DNA of 64,000 nucleotides from Fimbriimonas ginsengisoli Gsoil 348 (GCF_000724625.1 NZ_CP007139.1:2108001-2172000); one strand, 5' to 3'; shown: positions 7,399 to 17,231, counted from the first letter of the stretch. Program-made: numbers and translations. Notes: a model not told the origin generated them from the sequence alone.

Positions 7399-9546
7399 AT
7401 GTCGATGCGGCTTTGCCTAATTTCAAGCATTCTCTTGCTTGCCTCCGCAAGCGTACCGGCGCAGGAGGCAGCGGCGCGGGACCAGTTTGAGCAGGGGATT
7501 CTAAAGGACTCGACTATCGCACCGGCGTCGGGCCGGTTGACGGCTTGGTTCGAGGTCCGGAATATGCCGATGTGGCGGAACGCCAACGGCAATGCCCCCC
7601 GGTGGAAAGAGATCGGGCCGACCGTGCTGAAGCACGGCTGGGGCGATATGGACAATGCGGGCCGATCGTGCGCGGTCGCCGTCGACCCCACGGACCCGCG
7701 GATTCTCTGGGTTGGGGCGGCTTCAGGCGGAATATGGCGGTCGGACGACGAGGGAAAGACCTGGCGGCCGATGGGAGACGACGCGGCCTCGCTCTCCATC
7801 GGCGCCATCGCGATCGACCCGTTCGACCACAACATCGTTTACGCCGGCACCGGTGAGGCGCATAACTCGCTCGACAGCTTCCACGGGGCCGGGATGCTTC
7901 GCTCCACGAACGGCGGGCGCACATGGGATCTTCTCTCCAGCGAGGTGTTCCTGGGGACCCAGTTCTCGCGAATCGTACCGAACCCGAAGCGCCCCGGCTT
8001 CCTGTACGCGGCGACCACGCGCGGAACGCTCCGGAGCCTCGACGGCGGCGCGACCTGGGTACAGATATTAAAGGGGCGGGCGACCGACCTTGTCGTCGAT
8101 AGCGGTAACCCAAGCAGCCTCATTTCGCTGGTGAGCGACACCGGCACCGATCGCAACGGTCTGTGGAAATCGACCGACTCCGGCCACACCTGGAGGCGAC
8201 TAACCGAAGACCTCCCGAAGAACCCGCGGACGATGGCTCGGTCGCAAATGTCCGGTTGCGCGGCATATCCGAACGTGATCTATGTCTCCCTATTCGGCAC
8301 CGACGGGCGCTTGACGGGGATGTATAAGACGACCGATTTCGGTGAGAACTGGATTCGGCTGCCGAACGCACCCGACTACGGCGGCGGACAAGCTTGGTAC
8401 GACAACTACGTGTCGGCGAGTCCAGCCAACCCGAACGTCTGCTTCGTGGGCGGTACCTCGACTTGGCGCACGACGGACGGCGGGGAGACTTGGCAGGACA
8501 ACACGCTTAGTTACGGTGGTGGCCCGGTCCACCCGGACCACCACTATCTGGCGTTCAGTCCGCACGATCCTTCGACCGTCTATCTCTGCACTGATGGAGG
8601 CGTCTTCCGATCCCGCAACCTGGGCGGCGTATGGGAGGCGGTGAACGACGGCTTGGCGACGATTCAGTTCCAGAGCCTGGACGTGCACCCGTGGGACGAG
8701 AACATCGCCTATGGCGGTACGCAAGACAACGGGACGAATAAATACACCGGCGGTTTGGCGTGGACCAACGTGTTCCTGGGCGATGGCGGCACCACCCACG
8801 TTAATTGGAAGAACCCGAACATCGTGTACACCGAGTACGTTGGGCTCGTGATCCTCAAATCCACCAATGCGGGACAGGACTGGGCTTGGAATGTGACGAA
8901 CGGAATCGACCCGAAGGAAGGAAAGCTGTTCTACGCTCCTTTCAGCTTGGACCCGAGCGACCCGGACACGCTCGTCGCCGGCGCAGAGCGGGTGTATCGC
9001 TCCACGGATGCAGCCGAACATTGGACAGCCATCAGTCCAAAACTCGGTTACCGAGTATCGGCGGTGACAGTCGCCCCGAACGTGCGCAGCGTGATCTACG
9101 CGGGCACCGTCACCGGAAAGATGTGGGCGACGCCGAATACCGGGAAGGACTGGTACGACATCTCGGCGGGGTTGCCGGGCGCGGCGGTAACGGATATCTG
9201 CGTGGACCCTCGCAATGCGCGAACCGTTTACGTAGCGCTCAACGGGTGGTCGCCGAATCGGATTTGGAAGAGCACGGACGCGGGTGGACATTGGACGAAC
9301 ATCATGGACAACCTGCCGCCGATGCCGGTCCAGGCGGTTCTCCTTCACCCCCTCCATCCGGACCGCGTTATCCTCGCGACCAGCGTCGGCATGTTCATCT
9401 CCGACCAAGGAGGTGGGCGTTGGCAACGTTTTGGCGCGGGCTTGCCGAACGTGCCGGTCTACTCGGCGGTCGCCAATGTCCGCACCGGTTGGATCACTAT
9501 CGGCACCCACGGCCGAGGCGGTTGGCGAATTCCGTTGGCCGATTAA
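7399..9546 (+). CDS. Secreted VPS10/BNR-repeat beta-propeller protein
   Basis: A signal peptide (MRLCLISSILLLASASVPAQ) precedes a ~690-residue repeat protein. Many BNR/sortilin-type Asp boxes are visible: SDDEGKTWRP, STNGGRTWDL, SLDGGATWVQ, STDSGHTWRR, TTDGGETWQD, STNAGQDWAW, STDAAEHWTA, STDAGGHWTN. This predicts a two-propeller, xyloglucanase/VPS10-like architecture acting outside the cytoplasm. No catalytic residues of known GH74 enzymes could be assigned, so binding or a structural role is as likely as hydrolysis. ATGs at 7399 and 7405 are both usable, and the first sits 6 bp after the previous stop. Co-expression with the DUF4139 gene is inferred from that spacing. Confidence 0.85.
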   Translation: MSMRLCLISSILLLASASVPAQEAAARDQFEQGILKDSTIAPASGRLTAWFEVRNMPMWRNANGNAPRWKEIGPTVLKHGWGDMDNAGRSCAVAVDPTDPRILWVGAASGGIWRSDDEGKTWRPMGDDAASLSIGAIAIDPFDHNIVYAGTGEAHNSLDSFHGAGMLRSTNGGRTWDLLSSEVFLGTQFSRIVPNPKRPGFLYAATTRGTLRSLDGGATWVQILKGRATDLVVDSGNPSSLISLVSDTGTDRNGLWKSTDSGHTWRRLTEDLPKNPRTMARSQMSGCAAYPNVIYVSLFGTDGRLTGMYKTTDFGENWIRLPNAPDYGGGQAWYDNYVSASPANPNVCFVGGTSTWRTTDGGETWQDNTLSYGGGPVHPDHHYLAFSPHDPSTVYLCTDGGVFRSRNLGGVWEAVNDGLATIQFQSLDVHPWDENIAYGGTQDNGTNKYTGGLAWTNVFLGDGGTTHVNWKNPNIVYTEYVGLVILKSTNAGQDWAWNVTNGIDPKEGKLFYAPFSLDPSDPDTLVAGAERVYRSTDAAEHWTAISPKLGYRVSAVTVAPNVRSVIYAGTVTGKMWATPNTGKDWYDISAGLPGAAVTDICVDPRNARTVYVALNGWSPNRIWKSTDAGGHWTNIMDNLPPMPVQAVLLHPLHPDRVILATSVGMFISDQGGGRWQRFGAGLPNVPVYSAVANVRTGWITIGTHGRGGWRIPLAD

Positions 9547-9585
9547 CCTAATGGGTTGAAGAAACCTATCCGATTTATCATTCAG

Positions 9586-10005
9586 ATGTTACGCAAGGTC
9601 TTTTTATTGGCACTCCCGCTAATTGCGGTGGGTTGCGCGGGGAGTGGTCCCTTTCGAGGTGAGACCCCATTCATCGGATCGTGGTCCGATAACTGGGTCT
9701 CCTTAGGGTCCTCAGATGCCGGAGATTTCAGTGTTACGATCGGCTCCGACGCCGTAATGATCGGCTCGTTCGAAAACACTACGACCCACGAGGTCGGCAC
9801 GATCAACGGTTCGGTTGCCACCGACGGCGGCTTCCGCGCCGACGTAACCATCACCGGCAGCGCTAAGCGGATCCACCTGGTAGGGAAGATGGAAAGGGTT
9901 GCCGCCCACGGCCAGTTTCCGGCAGGTATCGCAGGCGACGCCACGATGAACGACGGAAGCGGCAACCGTCCCTTCACCTTCGATCCGATTCCTCTGAACG
10001 ACTAA
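9586..10005 (+). CDS. Small secreted lipoprotein, unknown function
   Basis: From the ATG at 9586 the protein begins MLRKVFLLALPLIAVGCAGS, a clear lipoprotein signal with lipobox VGC. A TTG at 9556 is in frame but only adds ten residues before the hydrophobic stretch. The mature ~120 residues are beta-rich and Ser/Thr/Gly-rich (IGSWSDNW, TTTHEVGTINGSVATDGGF) and resemble small lipocalin-like or META-like barrels in character only. The gene ends in a 4-bp convergent overlap with uvrD. No function can be given. Confidence 0.75.
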   Translation: MLRKVFLLALPLIAVGCAGSGPFRGETPFIGSWSDNWVSLGSSDAGDFSVTIGSDAVMIGSFENTTTHEVGTINGSVATDGGFRADVTITGSAKRIHLVGKMERVAAHGQFPAGIAGDATMNDGSGNRPFTFDPIPLND

Positions 10006-12215
10006 ACCGCTTCCAGTTTGGCGAGCTTCTGAACCAGTTTCTTCACACCCACAACCCCCGGGAAGGCGACGGTAACTTCGACGTCGTCCCGGACCGGGTT
10101 GCAGGCGACGACGACGCCGATTCCGAATTTCGGATGGCGAACTCGCTGACCCACGTTGAATGGAGGCTTCCAGGAAGAAGGGGCCGGGCGAGGGGTGGGT
10201 ACGGCGGAGGTCGGCTCCATCGTCCGATGGGTGCCCGGTCCGTGGGCGATCGGCTGCCGCATCGTCGGCTGATAGCCACCCGGGTTGAGGGTGTCGAGCA
10301 GCTCGCTCGGGATGTCGTCCAAGAACCGCGACCGGCGGTTGAAGTTGGGCGTACCGTAGAGGGATCTCCGGTGGGCGTGCATCAAGTGGAGTTCTTCGCG
10401 AGCCCTCGTCATGCCGACGTAAGCGAGGCGTCGCTCCTCCTCTAGCTCGCTATCGGTGCTCAGCGACCGGGAGTGCGGGAAGACCCCTTCCTCCATGCCG
10501 GTCATGAAGACGACCGGAAACTCTAGCCCTTTGGCGGAGTGGAGCGTCATGAGGGTGACCGCTTCTCCGCCCGCGGTGCCGAGAGCATCGACGTCGGCGA
10601 CGAGGGACACGCTTTCGAGGAAGCCTCCGAGCGACGGCTCGTCCGACGACGCGTCGTACTCGGCCGTCACGTTGAGCATTTCTTGAAGGTTCTCGAGCCG
10701 GCCCAGCGCTTCCTGCGAGTGCTCCGCTTTTAGGGCGTCGATGTAGCCCGATCCGCTCATCAAGCTCTTGAGCACCGGTGTGACCGGGCCCTGCTCCGCG
10801 ATCGCCTGGGCTTCCGAGATCACGGCGTAGAAATCGCGAACCGCGGAAGCGGTTTTCTTCGGGAGGCCGGACTGCACTTCCTGATCGGAAACCGCCGCCG
10901 AGAGGGGAAGTCCCCGCTCCGCGGCCCACTCCTCGATCTTCGAAAGTGCGGTAGCGCCGATGCCGCGGGTCGGCGTATTGATGCAGCGCCGGAACGATAC
11001 GTCGTCGCGCGGGTTGAAAGCGAGGCGGAGATAGGAGAGCATGTCCTTGATCTCCTTGCGCTCGTAAAACCGTTGGCCGCCCACCAGGATGTGCGGAATG
11101 CGCATGGTGAGAAAAGCCTCTTCCATGACGCGGCTCTGGGCGTTGGTTCGGTAGAGGATCGCGTAGTCGGAGTACTTTCGGCGGCCGATCCGAGTGTCTT
11201 TCAGGATCGCGTCCGCGACCATCATTCCCTCGTCTTGCTCCGTTCCGGCTTGGGTGAGGGTGATCGGAACGCCGTCCTGGTTCTCCGTCCATAGCTCTTT
11301 CCGAGCTCGGCCCCGGTTCCGCTTGATCACTTCGTTGGCGGCGGCGAGGATCGTCTTGGTGGAGCGGTAATTCCGCTCCAATTTAACGATCTTCGCGTCC
11401 GGATAGTCGCTCCCGAACTTCAGAATGAGCGACACGTCGGCTCCACGCCAAGCGTAGATCGACTGGTCATCGTCGCCAACTACAACGACATTACGATGCT
11501 TCGCGGCGATGGAGTGGACGACGTTGTACTGCGAAAAGTTGACGTCCTGATACTCGTCCACAAGGACGTGGAGGAACCGGTCTTGGTATTTCTCCAATAC
11601 GTCCGCCCGTTGCTCGAACAGGCGGTTGACGAAGTAGAGGATATCGTCGAAATCGAGTGCGTTCGCCTTGCTGAGGAGAGCGTTGTACGACTTGTAAACG
11701 TCGGCGACGATGCGCTCGAAGAAGCCGGTCGCGCCTTTTGCGTATTGCTCGGGCGACTTCAACTTCTCCTTGGCGCTGGAGATCTCGTTGAGGACGCCGC
11801 GGGGCTGGATGCTCTTGTCGTCGATATTCTTGGCTTTGAACACCTCGCGGATCAGCGAAAGCTGGTCGCCGTCGTCGTAGATCACGAAGTTGGGATCGAG
11901 GCCGATCGCCTTCCCATCGATTCGGAGGATGCGGGCGCAGAGGGAGTGGAAGGTGCCGATCCACATGTTCTTGGCGACGTCGCCGACCAGCTCGGTCACC
12001 CGCTCCCGCATCTCGCGCGAGGCTTTGTTGGTGAAAGTGACGGCCAAGATGCGATGCGACGGCACGCCCTCCTGCAGTAAGCGGGCGATCCGGTAGGTGA
12101 TGACGCGCGTCTTGCCCGAGCCGGCGCCGGCGAAAATGAGAAGGGGACCTCCCGGGTGGAGCACAGCCTCGCGCTGCTCCGGATTTAGGGTATCGAGGTC
12201 GAGCGTAGCGGACAT
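10002..12215 (-). CDS. pcrA: UvrD/PcrA-type ATP-dependent DNA helicase
   Basis: A superfamily 1A 3'-5' DNA helicase acting in nucleotide excision repair, replication restart and recombination control. It begins SATLDLDTLNPEQREAVLHPGG and shows Walker A GAGSGKT near residue 30, DEYQDVN, GDDDQSIYAWRGAD, RNYRSTKTIL, the VGGQRFYERKEIKD motif, MTLHSAKGLEFPVVF, and RRLAYVGMTRAREELHL near the end. The C-terminal ~60 residues carry the VGQRVRHPKFGIGVVV Tudor-like domain found in PcrA. This ATG gives ~737 residues. The frame continues to an ATG at 12266, but residues before MSATLD look non-native, and CATAAT sits 9 nt before 12215. Confidence 0.95.
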   Translation of the reverse strand: MSATLDLDTLNPEQREAVLHPGGPLLIFAGAGSGKTRVITYRIARLLQEGVPSHRILAVTFTNKASREMRERVTELVGDVAKNMWIGTFHSLCARILRIDGKAIGLDPNFVIYDDGDQLSLIREVFKAKNIDDKSIQPRGVLNEISSAKEKLKSPEQYAKGATGFFERIVADVYKSYNALLSKANALDFDDILYFVNRLFEQRADVLEKYQDRFLHVLVDEYQDVNFSQYNVVHSIAAKHRNVVVVGDDDQSIYAWRGADVSLILKFGSDYPDAKIVKLERNYRSTKTILAAANEVIKRNRGRARKELWTENQDGVPITLTQAGTEQDEGMMVADAILKDTRIGRRKYSDYAILYRTNAQSRVMEEAFLTMRIPHILVGGQRFYERKEIKDMLSYLRLAFNPRDDVSFRRCINTPTRGIGATALSKIEEWAAERGLPLSAAVSDQEVQSGLPKKTASAVRDFYAVISEAQAIAEQGPVTPVLKSLMSGSGYIDALKAEHSQEALGRLENLQEMLNVTAEYDASSDEPSLGGFLESVSLVADVDALGTAGGEAVTLMTLHSAKGLEFPVVFMTGMEEGVFPHSRSLSTDSELEEERRLAYVGMTRAREELHLMHAHRRSLYGTPNFNRRSRFLDDIPSELLDTLNPGGYQPTMRQPIAHGPGTHRTMEPTSAVPTPRPAPSSWKPPFNVGQRVRHPKFGIGVVVACNPVRDDVEVTVAFPGVVGVKKLVQKLAKLEAV

Positions 12216-12363
12216 CTGTCTAGGATTATGAAGTCTCCCGGCGAGTTCTTCGCTCGGTTGTGACATCTCCTCTTACGCCGACGTCATAATTCGTGAGAAC
12301 TGGCTGAGCCCTTCATGCTTCAGTTGAGGCAGATACCACGGGGGCCGCCGGGAGAAATTTGTA

Positions 12364-13872
12364 ATGAATCGATGGATCGGTAGTCTCGTGCTTTCGGGCT
12401 TGGCCTCTGTGTTGATGGCCCAGGCGCCCTTTACGATCGTGCGGCCGGCCGACGGTTCGCGCGTTCGCGAAAAAGTTCACATCCTAATCCCCAAGGGAAG
12501 CATCCCGACCGGCGGATACGTGGGCGTGTTCCTTAACGGTCATCTGATCGAGGCGGTCGTTCCTCCGCTCGTCGGGAAGTACTACGAGTATGTCTTGGAC
12601 ACAAAGGGCCGGGGCATCGCCGATACGCCGGCCGGCAAGACGGACAAGCTCGAACTCGTTCTCTACGCGGACAGCGACGATAAGTCGCGAATCGTGGATC
12701 GTTCGTCGGTCGACGTCAAGATCGGAAACGAGGCGAACATCGCAGTCCCGAACTCCGGCCTGAAGCTTCGCTACAAGTTCGTGCCGGGCCAGGACATGGT
12801 TTACAACCTGACTCAGTTCGTTCAGGTTCAGCCGATGAGCGAAGAGGATAATGCGAATGGCGGCAAAGCCGCGACCTTCGAGACCGAAGGCGAGCGAATT
12901 CGCCTCCTCTACTCCGTAACCAACGCCTATGGCAACGGCGACGGTCTCCTGCGCATGCAGGCGCTGCCGGAGAAGGGGAAGGACTATGCCGACCTCACGG
13001 CCGCCTCGGAGACCACCCAGAAGCGCTATTACGACACCGACATGGCGCCGCTCTATATGCGGGTGACCACGACCGGGCACGAGGTATTCGGCGCTCTGCC
13101 GGCCTACGTCGCCTTCGAATCTCCAACCGGTTCGGTGAACACGGTCGCCCTCTTTGCGGCGTTCCCGCTGCCGACGCTTCCGACCAAGCCGGTTCGCCCT
13201 GGCGACTCTTGGCAGTCCCGCTTCCAGCGTGGCGCGCTCGACCTGAACAACTGGACGGACATGAAGAGCGTGGTCAAGCAGTTCCCGGCCCGTGGCGAGT
13301 TCGTCAACGTGGAATGGGAAGGTGGCCATCCTTGCGCGAAGATCCGAAACGTGATCCAAGAAGGCACGATGAGCTTGGACGACAAGAAGCTGGCGGCTAA
13401 GGGCGCTCAGTTCGCCGGTGACAAGGTTGGGATCACCGAGACGATTTGGTTCGCGATGGACACCCATCAGATCCTGAAGATCCAGCGCGACATGAAGATC
13501 GATCAGAAGGTCGAGAACGGCGGTGGCGGCTTTGGCGGCTCACCGTTCGGCGGCGGAGGTGGCGGCCCGGCAGGTGTTCCTGGACGACCCGGCGGCTTTG
13601 GCCCCCCCGGCGGCGACCCGACGGCCAACGGTGGCGGGGGCCGGGGCGACTTCCACGCTCCAGTCAGCGACATTCGCCAGCAGGGCATCCCGCGCGGTCC
13701 CAAGGGAGGATTCGGGGGTAAAGGCGGATTCCAGGGCGGCCCTCCAAGTGGCTTCGGCGGCCCCGGTGGTCCCGGCTTTCCCGGAAGCGGCATGGGCCGC
13801 CAAGGCGCTCCGACCAGCCAAGCGACGTTTGTTCGAATTCACATCCTTCAGACGTTTACCCTTGAGAAGTAA
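12364..13872 (+). CDS. Secreted protein with Gly/Pro-rich low-complexity tail, unknown function
   Basis: A signal peptide (MNRWIGSLVLSGLASVLMAQ) is followed by an Ig-like N-terminal region (APFTIVRPADGSRVREKVHI). A ~270-residue strand-rich region follows (LRYKFVPGQDMVYNLTQFVQ onward) that resembles secreted DUF6263-like barrels in character. The last ~110 residues are Gly/Pro-rich with GGFGG, GGPP and GGPGG blocks before a final short strand (ATFVRIHILQTFTLEK). The start has a good ribosome site (GGGAGAAA, 8 nt). It lies 20 bp ahead of tatC, which suggests co-transcription with the export machinery. I cannot assign a function. Confidence 0.75.
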   Translation: MNRWIGSLVLSGLASVLMAQAPFTIVRPADGSRVREKVHILIPKGSIPTGGYVGVFLNGHLIEAVVPPLVGKYYEYVLDTKGRGIADTPAGKTDKLELVLYADSDDKSRIVDRSSVDVKIGNEANIAVPNSGLKLRYKFVPGQDMVYNLTQFVQVQPMSEEDNANGGKAATFETEGERIRLLYSVTNAYGNGDGLLRMQALPEKGKDYADLTAASETTQKRYYDTDMAPLYMRVTTTGHEVFGALPAYVAFESPTGSVNTVALFAAFPLPTLPTKPVRPGDSWQSRFQRGALDLNNWTDMKSVVKQFPARGEFVNVEWEGGHPCAKIRNVIQEGTMSLDDKKLAAKGAQFAGDKVGITETIWFAMDTHQILKIQRDMKIDQKVENGGGGFGGSPFGGGGGGPAGVPGRPGGFGPPGGDPTANGGGGRGDFHAPVSDIRQQGIPRGPKGGFGGKGGFQGGPPSGFGGPGGPGFPGSGMGRQGAPTSQATFVRIHILQTFTLEK

Positions 13873-13892
13873 TCGGCGTAGTTAGGAGGAGG

Positions 13893-14735
13893 ATGGCAGT
13901 CCTCTTCAAAGGTACAGGCAAAGAAAGGCGGCCTCCTCCGGAAGACCCGGAGGAGTACCGACTTACGCTTGTAGAGCACCTGGAGGAGCTGAGGGACCGG
14001 CTCATCCGGTCAATCTTTATCCTTGGGATCGCTTGGTTCATCGGCTGGCAATTCGAGCCGTTTCTTTACTCATTCTTATCCGATCGGATGAATGAAGCGG
14101 TTCGGCCCGTTCTCCCTCCCGGCGTCGAGTTCAAGGAAGTTGTTCACAACGCGGCCGACGCGTTCATGTTGAAGGTGAAACTCTCCTTCTTCATCGGATT
14201 GGTCCCGGCGTTTCCATTTGTGGTGCTTCAGCTCTGGGGGTTCATAGAGCCGGCGCTCAAACCTGCCGAGAGGAAGCCGGTTAGGCGAGTTGCTCCTTAT
14301 AGCCTCGGCCTGTTCGCGATGGGAGCCACCTTTGCATGGTTCATCTTGCCAAGCGCGATGAGGTGGTTCGCCAGCTACCTGGAGGAGTTTAAGGGGGTAA
14401 GTCTCTACCAAGAAGCGGGAACTCTCGCGTTCTTCGTGCTAAAGATGATGCTGGCGTTCGGCATCGCCTTTCAGCTTCCGCTTGTGGTCTTCATCCTGGG
14501 CGCGGTGGGGCTGCTAAAGGCCGATACGCTCATGCAATATTGGCGTCAGGCCGCCACAGCGATCTTCGTGCTCTCCATGATCGTTACGCCGAGCAACGAT
14601 CCGGCGACGATGCTGATGATGGCGATTCCTCTAGTTATCCTCTTTGTGATCAGCGTCTATGCGGTGAAAGTTACGGAGAAGCGGAAGCTTCGCCGCCAGC
14701 TAGCGGACGAACTGTCCGACGATCACTTTGAATGA
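13893..14735 (+). CDS. tatC: Sec-independent protein translocase subunit TatC
   Basis: The core membrane receptor of the twin-arginine pathway, which exports folded proteins. The family signature EHLEELRDRLIRS starts near residue 28. Six hydrophobic segments follow, with the conserved periplasmic stretch around EAFMLKVKLSFFIGLV-like sequence (here DAFMLKVKLSFF) and FPFVVLQLWGFIEPALKPAERK. The length, 280 residues, is normal. AGGAGGAGG lies directly upstream as a strong ribosome site. No tatA or tatB is present in the window. The gene overlaps the following helicase gene by 8 bp. Confidence 0.95.
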   Translation: MAVLFKGTGKERRPPPEDPEEYRLTLVEHLEELRDRLIRSIFILGIAWFIGWQFEPFLYSFLSDRMNEAVRPVLPPGVEFKEVVHNAADAFMLKVKLSFFIGLVPAFPFVVLQLWGFIEPALKPAERKPVRRVAPYSLGLFAMGATFAWFILPSAMRWFASYLEEFKGVSLYQEAGTLAFFVLKMMLAFGIAFQLPLVVFILGAVGLLKADTLMQYWRQAATAIFVLSMIVTPSNDPATMLMMAIPLVILFVISVYAVKVTEKRKLRRQLADELSDDHFE

Positions 14736-16968
14736 GATCCAGCCGATGTTCGGCGATCCGCGCATCTCCGCGCAGATCGCCCACATGGAGGAGCACGCCC
14801 CCCGGAGCGCAGTGTACGGCGAGATTCGCCGGGCGATGCATCCGCTTATCCAAGATAAGCTCAAAGAGTTAGAGTTATCGCGACTCTTTTCGCATCAGGC
14901 AAAGGCGTATGACGCGGCGATGGAAGGCCGCGACGTTGTCGTCGTCACTGGAACGAATTCCGGCAAGACGATGTGCTACAACCTCCCCGCGCTTCAGATG
15001 TGCCTCTCCGAGCCGGCCGTCCGCTGCCTGTACCTCTTTCCTACCAAGGCGCTGGCGCAAGACCAACTCGGCAAATTAGAAGCGCTCATACCGGGACCCC
15101 AGGTAAGAGTTGGCACCTACGATGGCGATACCCCGCAGAATCAGCGATCTTCGATACGAAAACTTAGTCATATCGTGCTCACCAACCCGGACATGCTCCA
15201 CGTTGGCATCATGCCTGGGCACGACTACTGGGCCAAGTTCTTCAAGTCGCTCCGCCTGATCGTGTTGGACGAGATGCACGTCTACCGGGGGGTGTTCGGC
15301 TCGAATGTGGGCAACGTCTTACGCCGCCTGCTGCGCCTTTGCGAGTGGCATAAGAGCCGGCCCCAGATCATCGCCTGCAGCGCGACGATCGGGAATCCTA
15401 CCGACCTATTTGATAAACTTACCGGAAGGAAAGCTACTCTGATCGACGAAGACGGTTCCCCGAGCGGGAAGCGCACCTTTGTCTTTTGGAACCCGCCCGA
15501 GCTCGGTGAAGGGCGTCGGCTGAGCGCCAACGTCGCTACCTCGGAGATTCTAGCTTCGCTTACCGAGAACGGACTCCGTACCCTCGCCTTCAGCCGAGCC
15601 CGCGTCTCCGCCGAACTGGTGCTGCGATATACGAGGAAGCGGGTGCAAGAGGGGGGCCATGTCGCGCCGGGCTCCATCGAGAGCTACCGCGCCGGTTACA
15701 CCGCGAAGGAACGGCGGCAAATCGAGCAGTCGCTGTTTCGAGGCGACCTCCTCGGGCTGAGCGCGACGAACGCGATGGAACTTGGCGTCGACGTGGGTGG
15801 CTTGGACGCGGTGGTGATGAACGGCTATCCCGGCACCGCATCCTCCTTTTGGCAGCAAGCCGGAAGGGCGGGCCGGGGGGCGCGCGACGGGTTGGCCGTC
15901 TTCGTGGCCCACGACGATCCCCTGGAGCAGTTTTTGGTCCGCGAGCCCCAGACGTTGCTGGGAGCTCGGAACGAAAGCGTCGGGGCGAATCCCGGCAATC
16001 CCCAAATCCTCTCTCAGCACCTCCTGTGCGCGGCGCACGAGAGGCCGATCGCGCCAAGCGAGCTCACCCGTTTTGGGACCGAGGCGCTTAATGTCGCCGA
16101 AGGGCTCGACCGAAGCGGCGAGTTGGAGTTCCGGGCCGGACTTTTCTTCTATCCGTCGTTCGAGCCACCCGCGCTTCGGGTCAATATCCGGGGAGCTGGG
16201 GGCGAGCAGGTGCGGCTGATCGTGGACGGCCAGGAGTTGGGAACGATGGAGCGTTCACGCGCGATGACCTCGGCCCACGAAGGCGCGATCTACATGCACC
16301 GGGGAGCCACGTTCCTCGTGACCTCGCTCGATCTAGAGAACGAGCGGGCGGAGGTCGTTCCGTTCGAAGCCGACTACTACACGCAAACCATCGTCCAGTC
16401 CGTGCTCGATCCTCGAGTCGAGGTGCGGAGCGCCCAGCTCCCCCATGCGAACGCCAGCCTTGCAGGGGTGACGGTGACAGACATGGTGGTGGGGTTCCGA
16501 AAGAAATCTTTAGACGGAGACACGGTTTTGGGTGTCGAAGCGCTCGACCTGCCGCCGATGACGTACGACACCGTCTGCGTGCGCATCGACTTGCCGCCTC
16601 TGGACGAGAACCTCGACATGTCCGAGCAACTTGGGGGGATTCACGGTCTGGAGCATGCGCTTATGGCGGTGGCTCCGCTGCTTGCCGGGTGCGACCGAGG
16701 AGATCTCGGGAGCGCTTGGTATTCGATGTTTCCAGATACGATGCGGCCGGCGGTGTTCGTCTTCGACAAAACCCCGGGAGGCGTCGGTCTCTGCGAGCGG
16801 CTTTTCGAGTCGGTAACGGCTTGGCTGCGGGCGGCCCACCAGCTCCTGGCGAGTTGCAAATGCGACGCCGGCTGTCCCGGCTGCCTCTATTCACCCCGTT
16901 GCGAGGTCTCGAACGAGGCGCTTAGCAAGCCAGGGTCGCTCGCCCTATTAGGGAAGCTTTCTCAATAA
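14728..16968 (+). CDS. mrfA: DExH helicase with DUF1998 cysteine domain (MrfA/YprA-like)
   Basis: A superfamily 2 DNA helicase of the DUF1998 group; the Bacillus subtilis homologue MrfA (~749 residues) acts in mitomycin C lesion repair. Visible are Walker A GTNSGKT (residues ~76-83), VLDEMHVYRGVFGS (DExH), CSATIGNP, the C-terminal helicase lobe with GLSATNAMELGVDVGGLDAV and QQAGRAGRGARDG, and the DUF1998 cysteines CKCDAGCPGCLYSPRC near the end. The 746-residue length matches. The start is either the TTG at 14728, overlapping tatC by 8 bp, or the ATG at 14746. The neighbour MrfB-type exonuclease is not present. Gene name is by family resemblance. Confidence 0.85.
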   Translation: MNEIQPMFGDPRISAQIAHMEEHAPRSAVYGEIRRAMHPLIQDKLKELELSRLFSHQAKAYDAAMEGRDVVVVTGTNSGKTMCYNLPALQMCLSEPAVRCLYLFPTKALAQDQLGKLEALIPGPQVRVGTYDGDTPQNQRSSIRKLSHIVLTNPDMLHVGIMPGHDYWAKFFKSLRLIVLDEMHVYRGVFGSNVGNVLRRLLRLCEWHKSRPQIIACSATIGNPTDLFDKLTGRKATLIDEDGSPSGKRTFVFWNPPELGEGRRLSANVATSEILASLTENGLRTLAFSRARVSAELVLRYTRKRVQEGGHVAPGSIESYRAGYTAKERRQIEQSLFRGDLLGLSATNAMELGVDVGGLDAVVMNGYPGTASSFWQQAGRAGRGARDGLAVFVAHDDPLEQFLVREPQTLLGARNESVGANPGNPQILSQHLLCAAHERPIAPSELTRFGTEALNVAEGLDRSGELEFRAGLFFYPSFEPPALRVNIRGAGGEQVRLIVDGQELGTMERSRAMTSAHEGAIYMHRGATFLVTSLDLENERAEVVPFEADYYTQTIVQSVLDPRVEVRSAQLPHANASLAGVTVTDMVVGFRKKSLDGDTVLGVEALDLPPMTYDTVCVRIDLPPLDENLDMSEQLGGIHGLEHALMAVAPLLAGCDRGDLGSAWYSMFPDTMRPAVFVFDKTPGGVGLCERLFESVTAWLRAAHQLLASCKCDAGCPGCLYSPRCEVSNEALSKPGSLALLGKLSQ

Positions 16969-17030
16969 GTCAGTCCCCGCGAAAATGGGGCGTAGAATGA
17001 AATTAGGAGAGCAAGAGGGCGCCAGCAGAA

Positions 17031-17222
17031 ATGGAAAAGAAATCCCCGGTCGCAGAGCTCGTATTACGCAGTGAGGTTCCTCAGGACAATATCTTGAGCC
17101 AACGACAACCTGGCTTGCTTCGAGACTTTGACTCCGAACTTAGCGCGCTGGCTCGTCGAGTTTTGGGCGACGACGTCGATGCCCTCTTCCGAGACATGGA
17201 ACTTCGCAACGACGTAAAGTAG
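17031..17222 (+). CDS. Small acidic/basic protein, candidate antitoxin
   Basis: A 63-residue protein (MEKKSPVAELVLRSEVPQDN, ending DALFRDMELRNDVK) with no recognisable family. It has a Shine-Dalgarno-like AGGAGAG region upstream and a TAGAAT hexamer at 16993. It precedes the 139-residue PIN-like gene by 9 bp on the same strand. Small size, close spacing and order (short gene first) are typical of antitoxin-toxin pairs. No DNA-binding motif can be read with confidence. Confidence 0.5.
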   Translation: MEKKSPVAELVLRSEVPQDNILSQRQPGLLRDFDSELSALARRVLGDDVDALFRDMELRNDVK

Positions 17223-17231
17223 AATCTCGCG

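Noticed and set aside
8290-9510. A 406-codon open frame antisense to the VPS10/BNR gene
   Set aside because: It is a mirror of a clearly coding frame in GC-rich DNA. The Asp-box repeats belong to the plus-strand frame and the antisense product has no recognisable fold.
13503-13793. Pro-rich antisense frame opposite the Gly-rich tail
   Set aside because: Low-complexity mirror of the GGC/GGT-rich coding region. No start signal.
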